The notes below the pieces were generated by a model. That model searched no databases. It was not told the DNA's origin and saw only the letters and a program-made list of their open reading frames with translations. A stretch of 15,708 nucleotides of DNA from positions 1 to 15,708 of the forward strand of contig JAEZGY010000026.1 of the NCBI GenBank assembly GCA_023416695.1. Direction: 5' to 3'. Origin of the DNA: Bacillota bacterium (GTDB taxonomy: Bacteria; Bacillota; Clostridia; Lachnospirales; Lachnospiraceae). Position numbers and translations under genes: made by a program. Positions within the stretch are counted from its first letter, which is position 1. The number at the start of each line of letters is the position of its first letter. Shown one piece after another: positions 6,209 through 14,501 of the stretch.

Positions 6209-6960
6209 TGCAAAGTGAAATAAAATCGATCCTTAAAGCGGTGCAGGATGGTAAATTAGCTATCGAAGATGCGCTTATTAAGATCAAAGCTGAGCCTTTT
6301 GAGGATATCGGCTTTGCTAATATTGATCTGCACCGAAAGATAAGGCAAGGCGTGGCAGAGGTTATTTACGGTGCTGGAAAGACGCCAGAACAAATCATCG
6401 CCATTGCCGAAACTATGCAAAAAAATGGACAGCATACCATTCTAATTACAAGACTAGGCGAAGACGCAGCAAAAATAGTAAACAGTAGCATTTCCCTCAT
6501 CTATCATAAACAAGCGCGTATCGGCATCATCGGAGAAATACCGAAGCCAGACGGTATCGGTAAGATCCTTGTGGTAACGGGTGGTACCAGCGATATTCCC
6601 GTGGCTGAGGAAGCGGCATTGACCGCGGAAGTACTTGGAAATGAGGTCACACGAGTATTTGACGTCGGTGTTGCTGGACTTCACAGACTTCTTGCCCACA
6701 AAGAAGAAGTTATGTCTGCAAGTGTTATCATTGCCATTGCAGGCATGGAAGGGGCTCTAGCAAGTGTAATTGGTGGTCTTGCAGACTGTCCGGTAATCGC
6801 CGTCCCTACAAGCGTTGGCTACGGTGCAGCCTTCGGTGGTCTAGCTGCGCTTTTATCCATGCTTAATTCCTGTGCAAGCGGTGTTTCAGTTGTCAATATT
6901 GACAACGGCTTCGGTGCTGGTTATATGGCAAATATGATAAATCATATGGAGGCTAAATAA
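6208..6960 (+). CDS. larB: LarB, NaAD carboxylase (first step of NPN cofactor synthesis)
   Basis: Carboxylates the pyridinium ring of nicotinic acid adenine dinucleotide and hydrolyses it to pyridinium-3,5-biscarboxylic acid mononucleotide. The AIR-carboxylase-like (PurE-like) C-terminal half is clear: VVTGGTSDIPVAEEA (122-136), DVGVAGLHR (152-160), IAGMEGALASVIGGL (177-191), VIAVPTSVGYGA (196-207) and NIDNGFGAG (230-238). Cys222 in NSCASG is at the position expected for the catalytic cysteine of the L. plantarum enzyme. The N-terminal part has RQGVAEVIYGAGKTPEQ (46-62), typical of LarB. Full length (250 aa). TAATG overlaps join it to larE before and to larC after. Confidence 0.95.
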   Translation: MQSEIKSILKAVQDGKLAIEDALIKIKAEPFEDIGFANIDLHRKIRQGVAEVIYGAGKTPEQIIAIAETMQKNGQHTILITRLGEDAAKIVNSSISLIYHKQARIGIIGEIPKPDGIGKILVVTGGTSDIPVAEEAALTAEVLGNEVTRVFDVGVAGLHRLLAHKEEVMSASVIIAIAGMEGALASVIGGLADCPVIAVPTSVGYGAAFGGLAALLSMLNSCASGVSVVNIDNGFGAGYMANMINHMEAK

Positions 6961-8189
6961 TGAGAACTCTTTATATAGACTGCTCTATGGGAGCGGCAGG
7001 TGATATGCTGACTGCAGCTTTATTGGAACTACTTGGGGACGCTGATGCTTTTATAGAAAAGCTAAACCACATCGGTATCCCAGGTGTAACAGTCGTGAAA
7101 TCCACATCAATAAAGTGTGGCATCACTGGAACACATATTACCGTGAATGTGAATGGAAAAGAAGAAAACGAGCACATGCATGAGCATCATGACGAACATG
7201 ACCATAATCATGATCATGAGCACCAAGATGTTCACAAACATACTCATCAACAAAGAGGACTTCACGAGATTGAACACATCATATCGGAGTTAAAAATCAA
7301 GGAGAACGTCAAAAAAGATATCATAGCGGTTTACAAGCTTATTGCGGAAGCTGAAAGCCACGCACACGGTATACCCGTATCGGATATTCATTTCCACGAA
7401 GTCGGAACCATGGACGCAATAACTGACATTACCGCTGTATGTATGCTAATAGATGAGCTAGGAGTGGAAAAGGTCGCTGTATCCCCTGTTCATGTGGGAG
7501 GAGGTCACGTTAAATGTGCCCACGGAATACTACCCGTTCCAGCACCAGCAACGGCATATATTCTGCGTGGTTGTCCGATCTACGGAGGTGGAATTAAAAG
7601 TGAACTCTGTACACCGACGGGAGCCGCTCTCCTCAAATACTTTGCTGACAGCTTCGGTGAGATGCCTATGTTAACGGTTTCAGCCATAGGTTACGGCATG
7701 GGGACCAAGGATTTTGAAACGGCAAACTGCCTTCGTGTTATGCTTGGAGATACTATAGACAAAGACGATACAGTGACGGAACTTTGCTGTAATCTTGATG
7801 ATATGACGGCAGAAGAACTGGGCTTTGCTATGGACCTTCTATTTGAAGGCAACGCACTTGATATTTACACCGTTCCTGCCGGCATGAAGAAAAATCGTCC
7901 TGGACATATCCTTCATGTGATGTGCGAAAACCGTGACAAGGATACCATTGTATCCCTGCTTTTTAAATACACGACTACCATAGGTGTCCGTGAGTATATT
8001 ACGAAACGATACACACTTGACCGTGAAACACGGGTGATTGATACGAAGTACGGCACAATCAGAGAAAAAATAACGTCAGGTTATGGTGTCATGAGGTGTA
8101 AATACGAATTTGACGATCTTTCACGTATTGCCAAAGAGAATGGTCTATCACTGAACCAAGTAAGAAGGATTGCAGATGAATCAAAATGA
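6960..8189 (+). CDS. larC: LarC, CTP-dependent nickel insertase of NPN cofactor synthesis (single ORF)
   Basis: Cyclometallase that inserts nickel into pyridinium-3,5-bisthiocarboxylic acid mononucleotide. It begins LYIDCSMGAAGDMLTAALLE (4-23) and contains IHFHEVGTMDAITDI (143-157), VHVGGGHVKCAHGILPVPAPA (177-197, partly quoted), ELCTPTGAALL, GYGMGTKDF (244-252), CNLDDMTAEELGF (277-289) and a C-terminal RCKYEFDD region. In L. plantarum larC is split and joined by ribosomal frameshifting; here both halves form one uninterrupted 409-aa frame. A histidine-rich insert at about 72-96 carries 12 histidines with Asp/Glu, a plausible nickel store. The ATG overlaps the larB stop by one base; the downstream TPR gene overlaps its end by 14 bases. 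Confidence 0.95.
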   Translation: MRTLYIDCSMGAAGDMLTAALLELLGDADAFIEKLNHIGIPGVTVVKSTSIKCGITGTHITVNVNGKEENEHMHEHHDEHDHNHDHEHQDVHKHTHQQRGLHEIEHIISELKIKENVKKDIIAVYKLIAEAESHAHGIPVSDIHFHEVGTMDAITDITAVCMLIDELGVEKVAVSPVHVGGGHVKCAHGILPVPAPATAYILRGCPIYGGGIKSELCTPTGAALLKYFADSFGEMPMLTVSAIGYGMGTKDFETANCLRVMLGDTIDKDDTVTELCCNLDDMTAEELGFAMDLLFEGNALDIYTVPAGMKKNRPGHILHVMCENRDKDTIVSLLFKYTTTIGVREYITKRYTLDRETRVIDTKYGTIREKITSGYGVMRCKYEFDDLSRIAKENGLSLNQVRRIADESK

Positions 8190-8967
8190 AAAAGCAACGT
8201 TAGAAAGCCAGCTGTACGGCGTAATTTGTAATGCTTACGACACTGAAGAAATGTTCTGGCTTCGCCAAAATGACGATTATCAGAGCAAAGTAACACTCGG
8301 TTTGCTGCTGTCAGGACAGTATCGTTTTCAAGAGGCCATAGATGCTTTTCTTTTAGCAAAAAAGGTCAAAGCTGACGATGCATCCCTTTATACAAGACTT
8401 GGTGGTGCATACCTTACTACCTTTCACTTTGAAGAGTCAAAAAAAGCATACAATACGGCTATCTCTCTCGGTACAAGCAAAAAATCCATTGCCTACCCCC
8501 TTGGAGTATGGCATTACCTGGTGGGTGATTATGGCACAGCGGCAAAAATCTTCCCTGAATGTCTTCCCTGTGAAGGCGAAATGAAGATTGCGGTGATCTA
8601 TTGGCAAATGCTTTCCTCTCTTAAATGTGGGAAAAGCCCGATCCTTGCGGATGAATACCATGACGAAATGGATGTCGGTCACCATACAGCGTACAAATTA
8701 GCCGTTTCTGTTATGCTTGGTAGAACCGATACAAAAGCCTCACTTAAATCACTGAAAGATGAAAAAGATGATTTAAACTATGTGGTTGCTTCTTACGGTA
8801 TCGCAGAGTATTTGATTGCCACAGGAAAGGACGAGGAAGGCAAGAAACTTATAGGTGAGCTACTAAAACGGAAAAGCGTTTGGCCATGTATATCGTATCT
8901 TGCAGCACTACGTGAACAAAACGTTTCAGAAAGTCTAAATTACTCTAAATATAATATAAAAGAATAG
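8176..8967 (+). CDS. TPR-repeat protein, last gene of the lar operon
   Basis: A 263-residue soluble protein without signal peptide. About three tetratricopeptide-like helix pairs are visible: SKVTLGLLLSGQYRFQEAID (37-56), DDASLYTRLGGAYLTTFHFE (67-86) with AYNTAISLG, and IAYPLGVWHYLVGDYGTAAK (105-124). The rest is predicted alpha-helical. The open frame reaches a TTG at 8170, but the ATG at 8176 has AAGGA six bases upstream and is preferred. It overlaps the 3' end of larC by 14 bases, so the two are probably translationally coupled. TPR folds mediate protein-protein contacts; a scaffold or chaperone role in NPN synthesis or delivery is inferred from position only. Confidence 0.85.
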   Translation: MNQNEKATLESQLYGVICNAYDTEEMFWLRQNDDYQSKVTLGLLLSGQYRFQEAIDAFLLAKKVKADDASLYTRLGGAYLTTFHFEESKKAYNTAISLGTSKKSIAYPLGVWHYLVGDYGTAAKIFPECLPCEGEMKIAVIYWQMLSSLKCGKSPILADEYHDEMDVGHHTAYKLAVSVMLGRTDTKASLKSLKDEKDDLNYVVASYGIAEYLIATGKDEEGKKLIGELLKRKSVWPCISYLAALREQNVSESLNYSKYNIKE

Positions 8968-9004
8968 CAGCGAAAAATTGAATTTCAATTTTTCCGCTGC
9001 TATT
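8963..9004. terminator. Bidirectional terminator between convergent genes
   Basis: An inverted repeat AATAGCAGCG-AAAAATTG pairing with CAATTTTTCCGCTGCTATT, about 18 bp with one bulged base and a short loop. It overlaps the TPR gene's stop codon. It is followed by TTACTT on the plus strand and by TCTTTTATA on the minus strand, so it can end both the lar operon and the minus-strand gene that ends at 9077. Confidence 0.8.
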
Positions 9005-9076
9005 TTACTTGATATATTAGGCTACTTCTAAGTTTGTAGGGCTCTGTACAACCAAATATTTTATAAGTAGGTAGAT

Positions 9077-12000
9077 TTACTTTGCCTTATACGCAACGAT
9101 AGCGCTATAACTACTATATACTTTCTTACCATCTACCATTCTAAAAGCTCTAACCTTAATATAATACGTCTTTCCCTTTTTAAAATTCTTTAGTTGATAA
9201 CTCTTTACATTAGCTTTTGTGGTGGCTACTTTTTTATATGCTCCAGTTTTAGAGGTTGCTTGGTAAACTTCGTAACCAGAAGCACCACTTATGCTACTCC
9301 AACTCACTTTTGCACTAGTCGACGAAGACTTTATCACTTTGGAAATCTTCGGTGTAGCAAGTTTTAGTTTAAAAGTAAGGATATGCGAATAGCCTCCATA
9401 GATTTTTTTCCCGTTTTTCACATGGTAGGCACGTACTTTATAGTAATAGGTAGTACCTGTTTTAACAGATTTGTCTACCCAACTTGATCTAACTCCTGTT
9501 CCTATCTTGGAAAATCCACCTGTCTTAGATGTAGAGCGATAAATATCATACCCAGATGCAGCTTCCACCACATCCCAGGATAAATATATACTCTTATAGG
9601 AGGATCGTAAAATCTTTAAATCATTGGTTTTACTTAATGATGGCGTTACACTGATTGGATCACTAAAGTCACCATATACTACTTTACCCATATTCGCATT
9701 GCTACATGGCCTAATCTTATAATAATATGTTGTTCCAATCGTCAAGCTACCCTCACGAAATACGGTATTGTAATCTCCAATTTTCTTATATTTACCTTCT
9801 TTTGAGGTTGAACGATACACCTCATAGGTAGATGCTCCATTTATTGCTTTCCATTTTAAATTCACCCAGTTATGACCAGATGTAGCAGTGAGCTTTGTCA
9901 CCTTAGAGAATGGAAGTTTCATACTTACAACAGCGGAACTTTTCCCATCAAATTCACCGAACATATGTAGGAAAAATGCCACTACTTTAATTCTATAGTT
10001 ATATCCAACATATAAATTGTTAATTGTATGTGTTGTTTGTTTTACATCAGCACATTGAGAATATTCTCCATCTCCAGTTGGATCTACATAAACCCTATAA
10101 CCTACTGCATTGTTTACAGAGTTCCAATTTACTGTAATACTTGTTTCAGAAGCACGCTTTACCTGAACCGTTTTTACCTGATTATCCACCAAATGATAGG
10201 AGAATATATCACTAAATGCTCCATATACTTTTTGATTGTTTACTAATTTGTAGGCGCGTGCTTTGTACTGATAGGTTTGCCCAAGTGTAAGGTTTTCGCA
10301 TACACTACTACTCTCTGAAGAGCTTTGTACCAATTGGAATGCTACATCTCCTTTGCCAACACCTTGATAGAGTTCATATCCGTCTGCTCCAGAAACGTCT
10401 ACCCATGATACCATAATACTTCTCTCTACATTTGTTTCATTGGAATATGCATAGATATAATATGGCTTATTAGGAATAGGAAGCCACTTAGCATACAAAA
10501 TATATTCTTTCTTAATCACTGTTCCAGTAAAATCCCATGGCTTTGTGCACTCTTTATCTTCATACCATCCAGCAAATATATATCTATCCCTAGTTGGCTC
10601 AGTAACTTCTACACTCTTATCTCCATCTACAACGAATTCATATACAGAACCCTTTCCTCCATTGGCGTCAAATAGAATACAATGGATCTGCAATGGATCC
10701 GAGTAGAGTATGGCACCAAGCGTTTCGCTGTATACATAATACTTACCATTTGCATCTTCTTCAATTAAATCTGCCAAATAGTACTCATCATAAATAGAAA
10801 GCCATTCATAGGTATTTGCATCGTATATTCCAGAATCCATATAGACTCTTCCGTTCTTCACCAAGTACATCATGTCATCATCCGGTTCTTCACTAAACGT
10901 TCCAAGCTTCTTCGTCGCATCTTGTTTATCAAATGCACTACCTGCATAATATACCTTACTTCCATCAAAAAATATTTCTGTATATTGAGATTCATTAGGA
11001 AATGTAGAAGAAGTAGATATTACTTTTTTTTCAGAGATACTATAATAGAATAGGTTTGCAAGGGTTGTCCTCGATTCTCCTATATATATCAATTGATCCT
11101 CTTCATTAAGTGTAATATGTGGCACGGTATAACAATCTTCCGTCAACTTTGTCTGTACTCTAGTCCCCATATCATATTCGTAGAGACCACTTGTGTTATA
11201 GGTAAAATATATCTTATTGTTACTAATTGCAACGGTTGCAGGTTCCTCACTCGTATAATACGTATCTTTCACCATTAACGTTGCTATATCAATTGCCACA
11301 ACTTTTTTAAGATCCTTAAATACAAGATAAAGTGTATTCCCCTTCAATTCCATTTCCGATGGAACGCTCTTTAATGGGATTACTTTTTTGCAATCAAGTG
11401 TTTCACTTGAGATACAAACTAATGACTTTTCATCTGACGCAATTGCAAATATATTCTTACTTCCTTCATCGTATACCCAATTAGACAAATACGACGGCAT
11501 CTCCAACATTTGAATCCCATGTTCCAAAGATTGTCCCTGACCTTCAATCTTCAGTTCTTTTCTTGGTTCTCTAATCTGTCTTTCTGAATTGTATCGTGTA
11601 ATCGTTTGGGCTTTATTATCATATGTAAAAACTGAAGTATATCCCAATACTATCTTGTCTGCTTTAATGGTATACTCAGCTTCCGCCAAGCATGTTTTTG
11701 TGCTATAAACACCATTTGAAAAGTATGCAAGGTCTCCTTTTACACCGAAAATAGAACCTGCATCGGAAAACTCACCTTCTATCTTTGTAACATCAAATGG
11801 ATCAAACTGTTTCCCTGCATAGTATACATAATTACCGTAGTATACAATCTTTCTTTCTGGAAAAGAAAACCCATATTCTCGATTTGTTATGCTATATTGA
11901 TCGGTATTTAAATCATAGTAATATAAATCTGCTCCTGATGAACCTGACTCCCCAATATATAAGATACCAGCATCTTCATTCACTGCTATAGATGGCTCAC

Positions 12001-12475
12001 AGAACTTCCCACATTTTAGTTTTGTATTAACCCCTGTATTCGTGTCTACTCTAAATACGTTACACCACTGATCATATTCCGCATAAATAATGGAATCTTG
12101 ATATGGGACAATACTATAAGGAACTCCCGTCGTACTTATACTTTTTACTAGTGTTCTTGTATGTATGTCTATCACTGCAATTTGCTGTGAAGTGTAAAGT
12201 GCTACGTATAGCTTGTCCCCTTTTAGTGCCAAATCCGTAGGTCTAGCACCTAATACTATTGTTTCTTCTATTGTATTTGTTTCTGAATTAATAAAATATA
12301 ATTCATTCCTACTCCCTGAGATCACATAAAGCTCATCTCCTAATACCCAGTCTGTTATCTGAGTGCCCAGCGAAAGTGATATTTCACCACTGTCCGCCCC
12401 CAAGACCTCATGGGGCTTTGAAAAGCCTGTACATACTAATAACATAAGTATAATGCTTATTAGACATTTTTTCAT
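9077..12475 (-). CDS. Large secreted protein: two beta-propeller-like halves, InlB repeat, five FN3-like domains
   Basis: A 1132-residue exported protein of unknown ligand. A signal peptide is predicted at residues 1-27 (MKKCLISIILMLLVCTGF then HEVLGA). Residues about 30-310 and 315-595 are two homologous YVTN/beta-propeller-like halves; matching pairs are ILYIGES with LIYIGES and VYYAGKQFD with VYYAGSAFD. Residues 598-666 form an InlB B-repeat/Flg_new-type domain (FDANGGKGS, YIFAGWYEDKECTKPWDF, YAKW). Five fibronectin type III-like domains follow (about 668-762, 766-852, 857-945, 950-1037, 1040-1130), with repeated ASGYEVYRSTSKTG-like and TYYYKVRAY motifs. No LPXTG, SLH or transmembrane anchor is seen. 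GAGGAGG lies eight bases before the ATG. It is probably a surface or extracellular binding/adhesion protein; no catalytic motif was recognised. Confidence 0.9.
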   Translation of the reverse strand: MKKCLISIILMLLVCTGFSKPHEVLGADSGEISLSLGTQITDWVLGDELYVISGSRNELYFINSETNTIEETIVLGARPTDLALKGDKLYVALYTSQQIAVIDIHTRTLVKSISTTGVPYSIVPYQDSIIYAEYDQWCNVFRVDTNTGVNTKLKCGKFCEPSIAVNEDAGILYIGESGSSGADLYYYDLNTDQYSITNREYGFSFPERKIVYYGNYVYYAGKQFDPFDVTKIEGEFSDAGSIFGVKGDLAYFSNGVYSTKTCLAEAEYTIKADKIVLGYTSVFTYDNKAQTITRYNSERQIREPRKELKIEGQGQSLEHGIQMLEMPSYLSNWVYDEGSKNIFAIASDEKSLVCISSETLDCKKVIPLKSVPSEMELKGNTLYLVFKDLKKVVAIDIATLMVKDTYYTSEEPATVAISNNKIYFTYNTSGLYEYDMGTRVQTKLTEDCYTVPHITLNEEDQLIYIGESRTTLANLFYYSISEKKVISTSSTFPNESQYTEIFFDGSKVYYAGSAFDKQDATKKLGTFSEEPDDDMMYLVKNGRVYMDSGIYDANTYEWLSIYDEYYLADLIEEDANGKYYVYSETLGAILYSDPLQIHCILFDANGGKGSVYEFVVDGDKSVEVTEPTRDRYIFAGWYEDKECTKPWDFTGTVIKKEYILYAKWLPIPNKPYYIYAYSNETNVERSIMVSWVDVSGADGYELYQGVGKGDVAFQLVQSSSESSSVCENLTLGQTYQYKARAYKLVNNQKVYGAFSDIFSYHLVDNQVKTVQVKRASETSITVNWNSVNNAVGYRVYVDPTGDGEYSQCADVKQTTHTINNLYVGYNYRIKVVAFFLHMFGEFDGKSSAVVSMKLPFSKVTKLTATSGHNWVNLKWKAINGASTYEVYRSTSKEGKYKKIGDYNTVFREGSLTIGTTYYYKIRPCSNANMGKVVYGDFSDPISVTPSLSKTNDLKILRSSYKSIYLSWDVVEAASGYDIYRSTSKTGGFSKIGTGVRSSWVDKSVKTGTTYYYKVRAYHVKNGKKIYGGYSHILTFKLKLATPKISKVIKSSSTSAKVSWSSISGASGYEVYQATSKTGAYKKVATTKANVKSYQLKNFKKGKTYYIKVRAFRMVDGKKVYSSYSAIVAYKAK

Positions 12476-12624
12476 ACCAAACTCCTCCTCTATAAATCTA
12501 CCTTATTCTATCATTTAATTCAAATATATACCACTTTAATTTTACAACCTAGCGTTTTTTAATGCAGTCAAATAACGTTGACCATTAAATAAAATCCGTA
12601 CATTCTTGAACAGTCAAAAAACTT

Positions 12625-12671
12625 AAAAATTAGCCCATGTCCCTCCTCAGAGTCCACATGGGCTAATTTTT
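12625..12671. terminator. Intrinsic terminator between the FMN reductase-like gene and the large secreted gene
   Basis: A perfect 16-bp inverted repeat (12625-12640 with 12656-12671), core TTAGCCCATGT/ACATGGGCTAA, loop of 15 bases. On the minus strand the stem ends in TTTTT and then AAGTTTTTTGAC; on the plus strand it runs into TTTTTTCTATTTTT. It most likely ends transcription of the reductase-like gene (stop at 12729). Confidence 0.85.
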
Positions 12672-12728
12672 TCTATTTTTATATACAACGATCACAGTTA
12701 CTTATTGAGATGCAGTTTATTTTATACT

Positions 12729-13313
12729 TTACAAGAAACAACCGATTACCTTTCTGGCAAAATCAATGGCTATTTTCTTTGATTCTTCCGTTTCAAATTT
12801 CTCTACATCATCCCCTGCATTTTTCTGAACAGCAGTCTTCCCAATATACTCAATTTTAAAGTGCTCACAAAATCGTTTCACTCCATCTTCAAAAGGACTT
12901 ATACCATATTCCAGGTCATAACCACATGTAGCAATGATTCCGCACATTTTCCCCTCCAGAAGACTCGGCCCACGTTGTTTTCCATAATATTTGTGAAGTC
13001 CATAAAGACGGTCAAGCATTGCCTTCATTGGAGCAGTGCAATACCAGATAAATATTGGACTAGCCAAAATAAAGCAATCCGCCTGCAAGATTTCGTCTGA
13101 TATATCGTACATATCATCTTGTATGGCACAACCATATTCACCTAATTTGTCTTGGCATTGAAAGCATTCTAAACATGGTGCAATCTTTTTATCATAAAGG
13201 TTAATTGTCTTAACTTCAGCTCCCTTAATCTCTAACTCCGTTAAAAAGGATTTCAGTAGGGTTGCCGTATCACCGTTTTTTCTTGGACTGCCCATAAAAA
13301 CTAATATTTTCAT
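12729..13313 (-). CDS. Flavodoxin-fold NADPH-dependent FMN reductase-like protein
   Basis: Predicted cytosolic flavoprotein of the NADPH-dependent FMN reductase/iron-sulfur flavoprotein group; electron-transfer partner and substrate unknown. The FMN phosphate loop is GSPRKNGDTATLL (8-20). Residues 46-53 read PCLECFQC, with Cys47, Cys50 and Cys53; Cys62 follows (GEYGCAIQDD). This cysteine set resembles that of iron-sulfur flavoproteins, although many single-domain relatives share the motif without a proven cluster. LASPIFIWYCTAPMKAMLDR (83-102) is the conserved flavin-contacting and dimer region. Length 194 aa. AGGAGG lies six bases before the ATG. No tight operon partner is seen. Confidence 0.9.
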   Translation of the reverse strand: MKILVFMGSPRKNGDTATLLKSFLTELEIKGAEVKTINLYDKKIAPCLECFQCQDKLGEYGCAIQDDMYDISDEILQADCFILASPIFIWYCTAPMKAMLDRLYGLHKYYGKQRGPSLLEGKMCGIIATCGYDLEYGISPFEDGVKRFCEHFKIEYIGKTAVQKNAGDDVEKFETEESKKIAIDFARKVIGCFL

Positions 13314-13620
13314 TGTTTTCCTCCTATCAATTATATAAATACTCTCCTTAGTCTATTGCTTCTTTCTTCCTTTCATTAAACCTGTGAATAACTTATGTAT
13401 ACTGACTTTCCCTTGATTTTAATAGGTTTTATGATACGCCTACCTTACGTTTCGTTAATAGTTGCTTAGTATTCGCTTCCATAACTCGCTTCATTTCTTC
13501 CTCTTCAGCATCATTCTCCAATAACATATTTTTACTCTGTTAATATCAATTTACCCCTTCTTTCCGGTCTACACTACATGTGTTTTCGTATGCACACTCC
13601 TCCTCTTATTCTTCTTTTTA
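13314..13620. other. Gene-poor stretch with a possible gene remnant
   Basis: It contains the leader and ribosome-binding site of the reductase-like gene (13314-13330), a 32-residue minus-strand ORF listed separately (13429-13527), and AT-rich, pyrimidine-rich DNA. No convincing promoter, RNA or full-length gene was seen. Confidence 0.5.
13429..13527 (-). CDS. Possible 32-residue ORF or C-terminal gene remnant
   Basis: The minus strand reads MLLENDAEEEEMKRVMEANT and 12 more mostly basic residues to a stop at 13429. The peptide is strongly helical and charged, with acidic then basic halves. No ribosome-binding site precedes the ATG, and the frame is closed four codons upstream. It is more likely the tail of a decayed gene than an active one. 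I recognise no family. Confidence 0.25.
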   Translation of the reverse strand: MLLENDAEEEEMKRVMEANTKQLLTKRKVGVS

Positions 13621-13923
13621 TCAATCATATTTTGACATATAATAATCATACTGGTCATATTTCCCTTCAGTATGTAGATATGTTTCGTAGACTTCTCGAA
13701 ACAGCTCTGTTAATGACTCATCCCTAAAAATAAGTGTTCCATTTGCAATCGCATTATCATAAGGTCCTGTTCCTGTTTTCCAGCAATACGTAGCATGTGT
13801 TCCGTATTGATTTTGTTTTTCTTCTCTAACATATATAGCAACCCCATCAATTCGATCAAGAATATACTGATTTCTGCTCTTTGTATGTATAACTTCTTTC
13901 CCAATAAAGTCTTTAATCTTCAT
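13621..13923 (-). CDS. Small uncharacterised protein (100 aa)
   Basis: A soluble protein of 100 residues beginning MKIKDFIGKEVIHTKSRNQY with an acidic, tyrosine-rich C-terminus (KYDQYDYYMSKYD). The open frame extends to an ATG at 13959, but the ATG at 13923 has AAAGGAG upstream (spacing about 10 bases) and overlaps the stop of the preceding decayed frame as ATGA, so it is preferred. The compact length and coupling resemble accessory-element cargo genes. No known domain was recognised. The upstream partner is frameshifted, so expression of this gene may have changed. Confidence 0.6.
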   Translation of the reverse strand: MKIKDFIGKEVIHTKSRNQYILDRIDGVAIYVREEKQNQYGTHATYCWKTGTGPYDNAIANGTLIFRDESLTELFREVYETYLHTEGKYDQYDYYMSKYD

Positions 13924-14158
13924 CTTACACCATCTCCTTTTGGCTTTGTTTTTATGCACAGTTCAAAATCTGCTGGACTAAATCTCCTAGCCAAGTCTTC
14001 TATGTATCCGTTTTCCAGCTTTAAATAATACGTTGTTACCTACTATCTATAAGTTTCGTACAAGATTCAACAGTGAAATATTGTCCTGCATACTGTTGAG
14101 AGAATGTGTACATTGCATGCTGATGATCGCCCGCTTCGACAAATGCAACGCCTCGCAT
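13920..14158 (-). pseudogene. Frameshifted small gene(s) between two accessory ORFs
   Basis: Frame one (ATG 14158 to stop 13988, 56 aa) gives MRGVAFVEAGDHQHAMYTFS, QQYAGQYFTVESCTKLID and a less coherent tail. A second frame gives YYLKLENGYIEDLARRF and then a stop. A third continues as SPADFELCIKTKPKGDGVR and ends in a TGA overlapping the ATG at 13923. The second and third would join into one sensible sequence if the TTTT at about 13978-13985 had one T fewer. I infer one or two small coding genes broken by frameshifts. A ribosome-binding site GGAGG sits only one base before ATG 14158, so that start is doubtful. The family is unknown to me. Confidence 0.5.
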
Positions 14159-14182
14159 TCCTCCATTTCATACTTATCATTA

Positions 14183-14464
14183 CTATAATTTTTTAGCCAA
14201 ATCCTTTATATCTGATGCATTAAGACCTAAGGTATTTCGATTAAGCTTCTCATCGTTCATTAGAAGAACTTTATTAAGCCAAAACTTATGATACTCTCTA
14301 CTTCTTTCATAATTTGAACTACGAGTTTTAGTAGTTTTAACTCTCATCCAATTTGTATGTGTTCTATCTCGTTTTTCATAATAAGCATATGAAACAAACC
14401 AAGCAGCCCCTATTTTTCTTAAAGCTTCCCCACCATCAAAATTATAATTATGTACTTTCATCAT
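14183..14464 (-). CDS. Small uncharacterised basic protein (93 aa)
   Basis: A basic, aromatic-rich protein: WFVSYAYYEKRDRTHTNWMR (23-42) followed by VKTTKTRSSNYERSREYHKFWL, and a C-terminal helix (ASDIKDLAKKL). No signal peptide or membrane segment. AGGAGG lies four bases before the ATG at 14464 and seven before the ATG at 14461; either start is possible. A well-formed promoter with a palindromic operator lies directly upstream, so it is probably the first gene of a regulated small operon with the ORFs at 14158 and 13923. Nucleic-acid binding is possible from the charge but is not supported by a motif. Confidence 0.6.
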   Translation of the reverse strand: MMKVHNYNFDGGEALRKIGAAWFVSYAYYEKRDRTHTNWMRVKTTKTRSSNYERSREYHKFWLNKVLLMNDEKLNRNTLGLNASDIKDLAKKL

Positions 14465-14501
14465 TGTACCTCCTATACATTTACTCTAAAATTATTTTAT
14501 T

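Noticed and set aside
7168..7250. CATGAGCATCATGACGAACA-like triplet repeats as a DNA repeat or CRISPR
   Set aside because: This is the codon pattern of the histidine-rich insert in larC, not spaced identical repeats.
8170..8175. TTG start for the TPR gene
   Set aside because: The ATG two codons later has the better spacing to AAGGA.
13795..14028. Plus-strand 77-codon open frame
   Set aside because: Lies opposite minus-strand coding or formerly coding sequence and lacks a ribosome-binding site.
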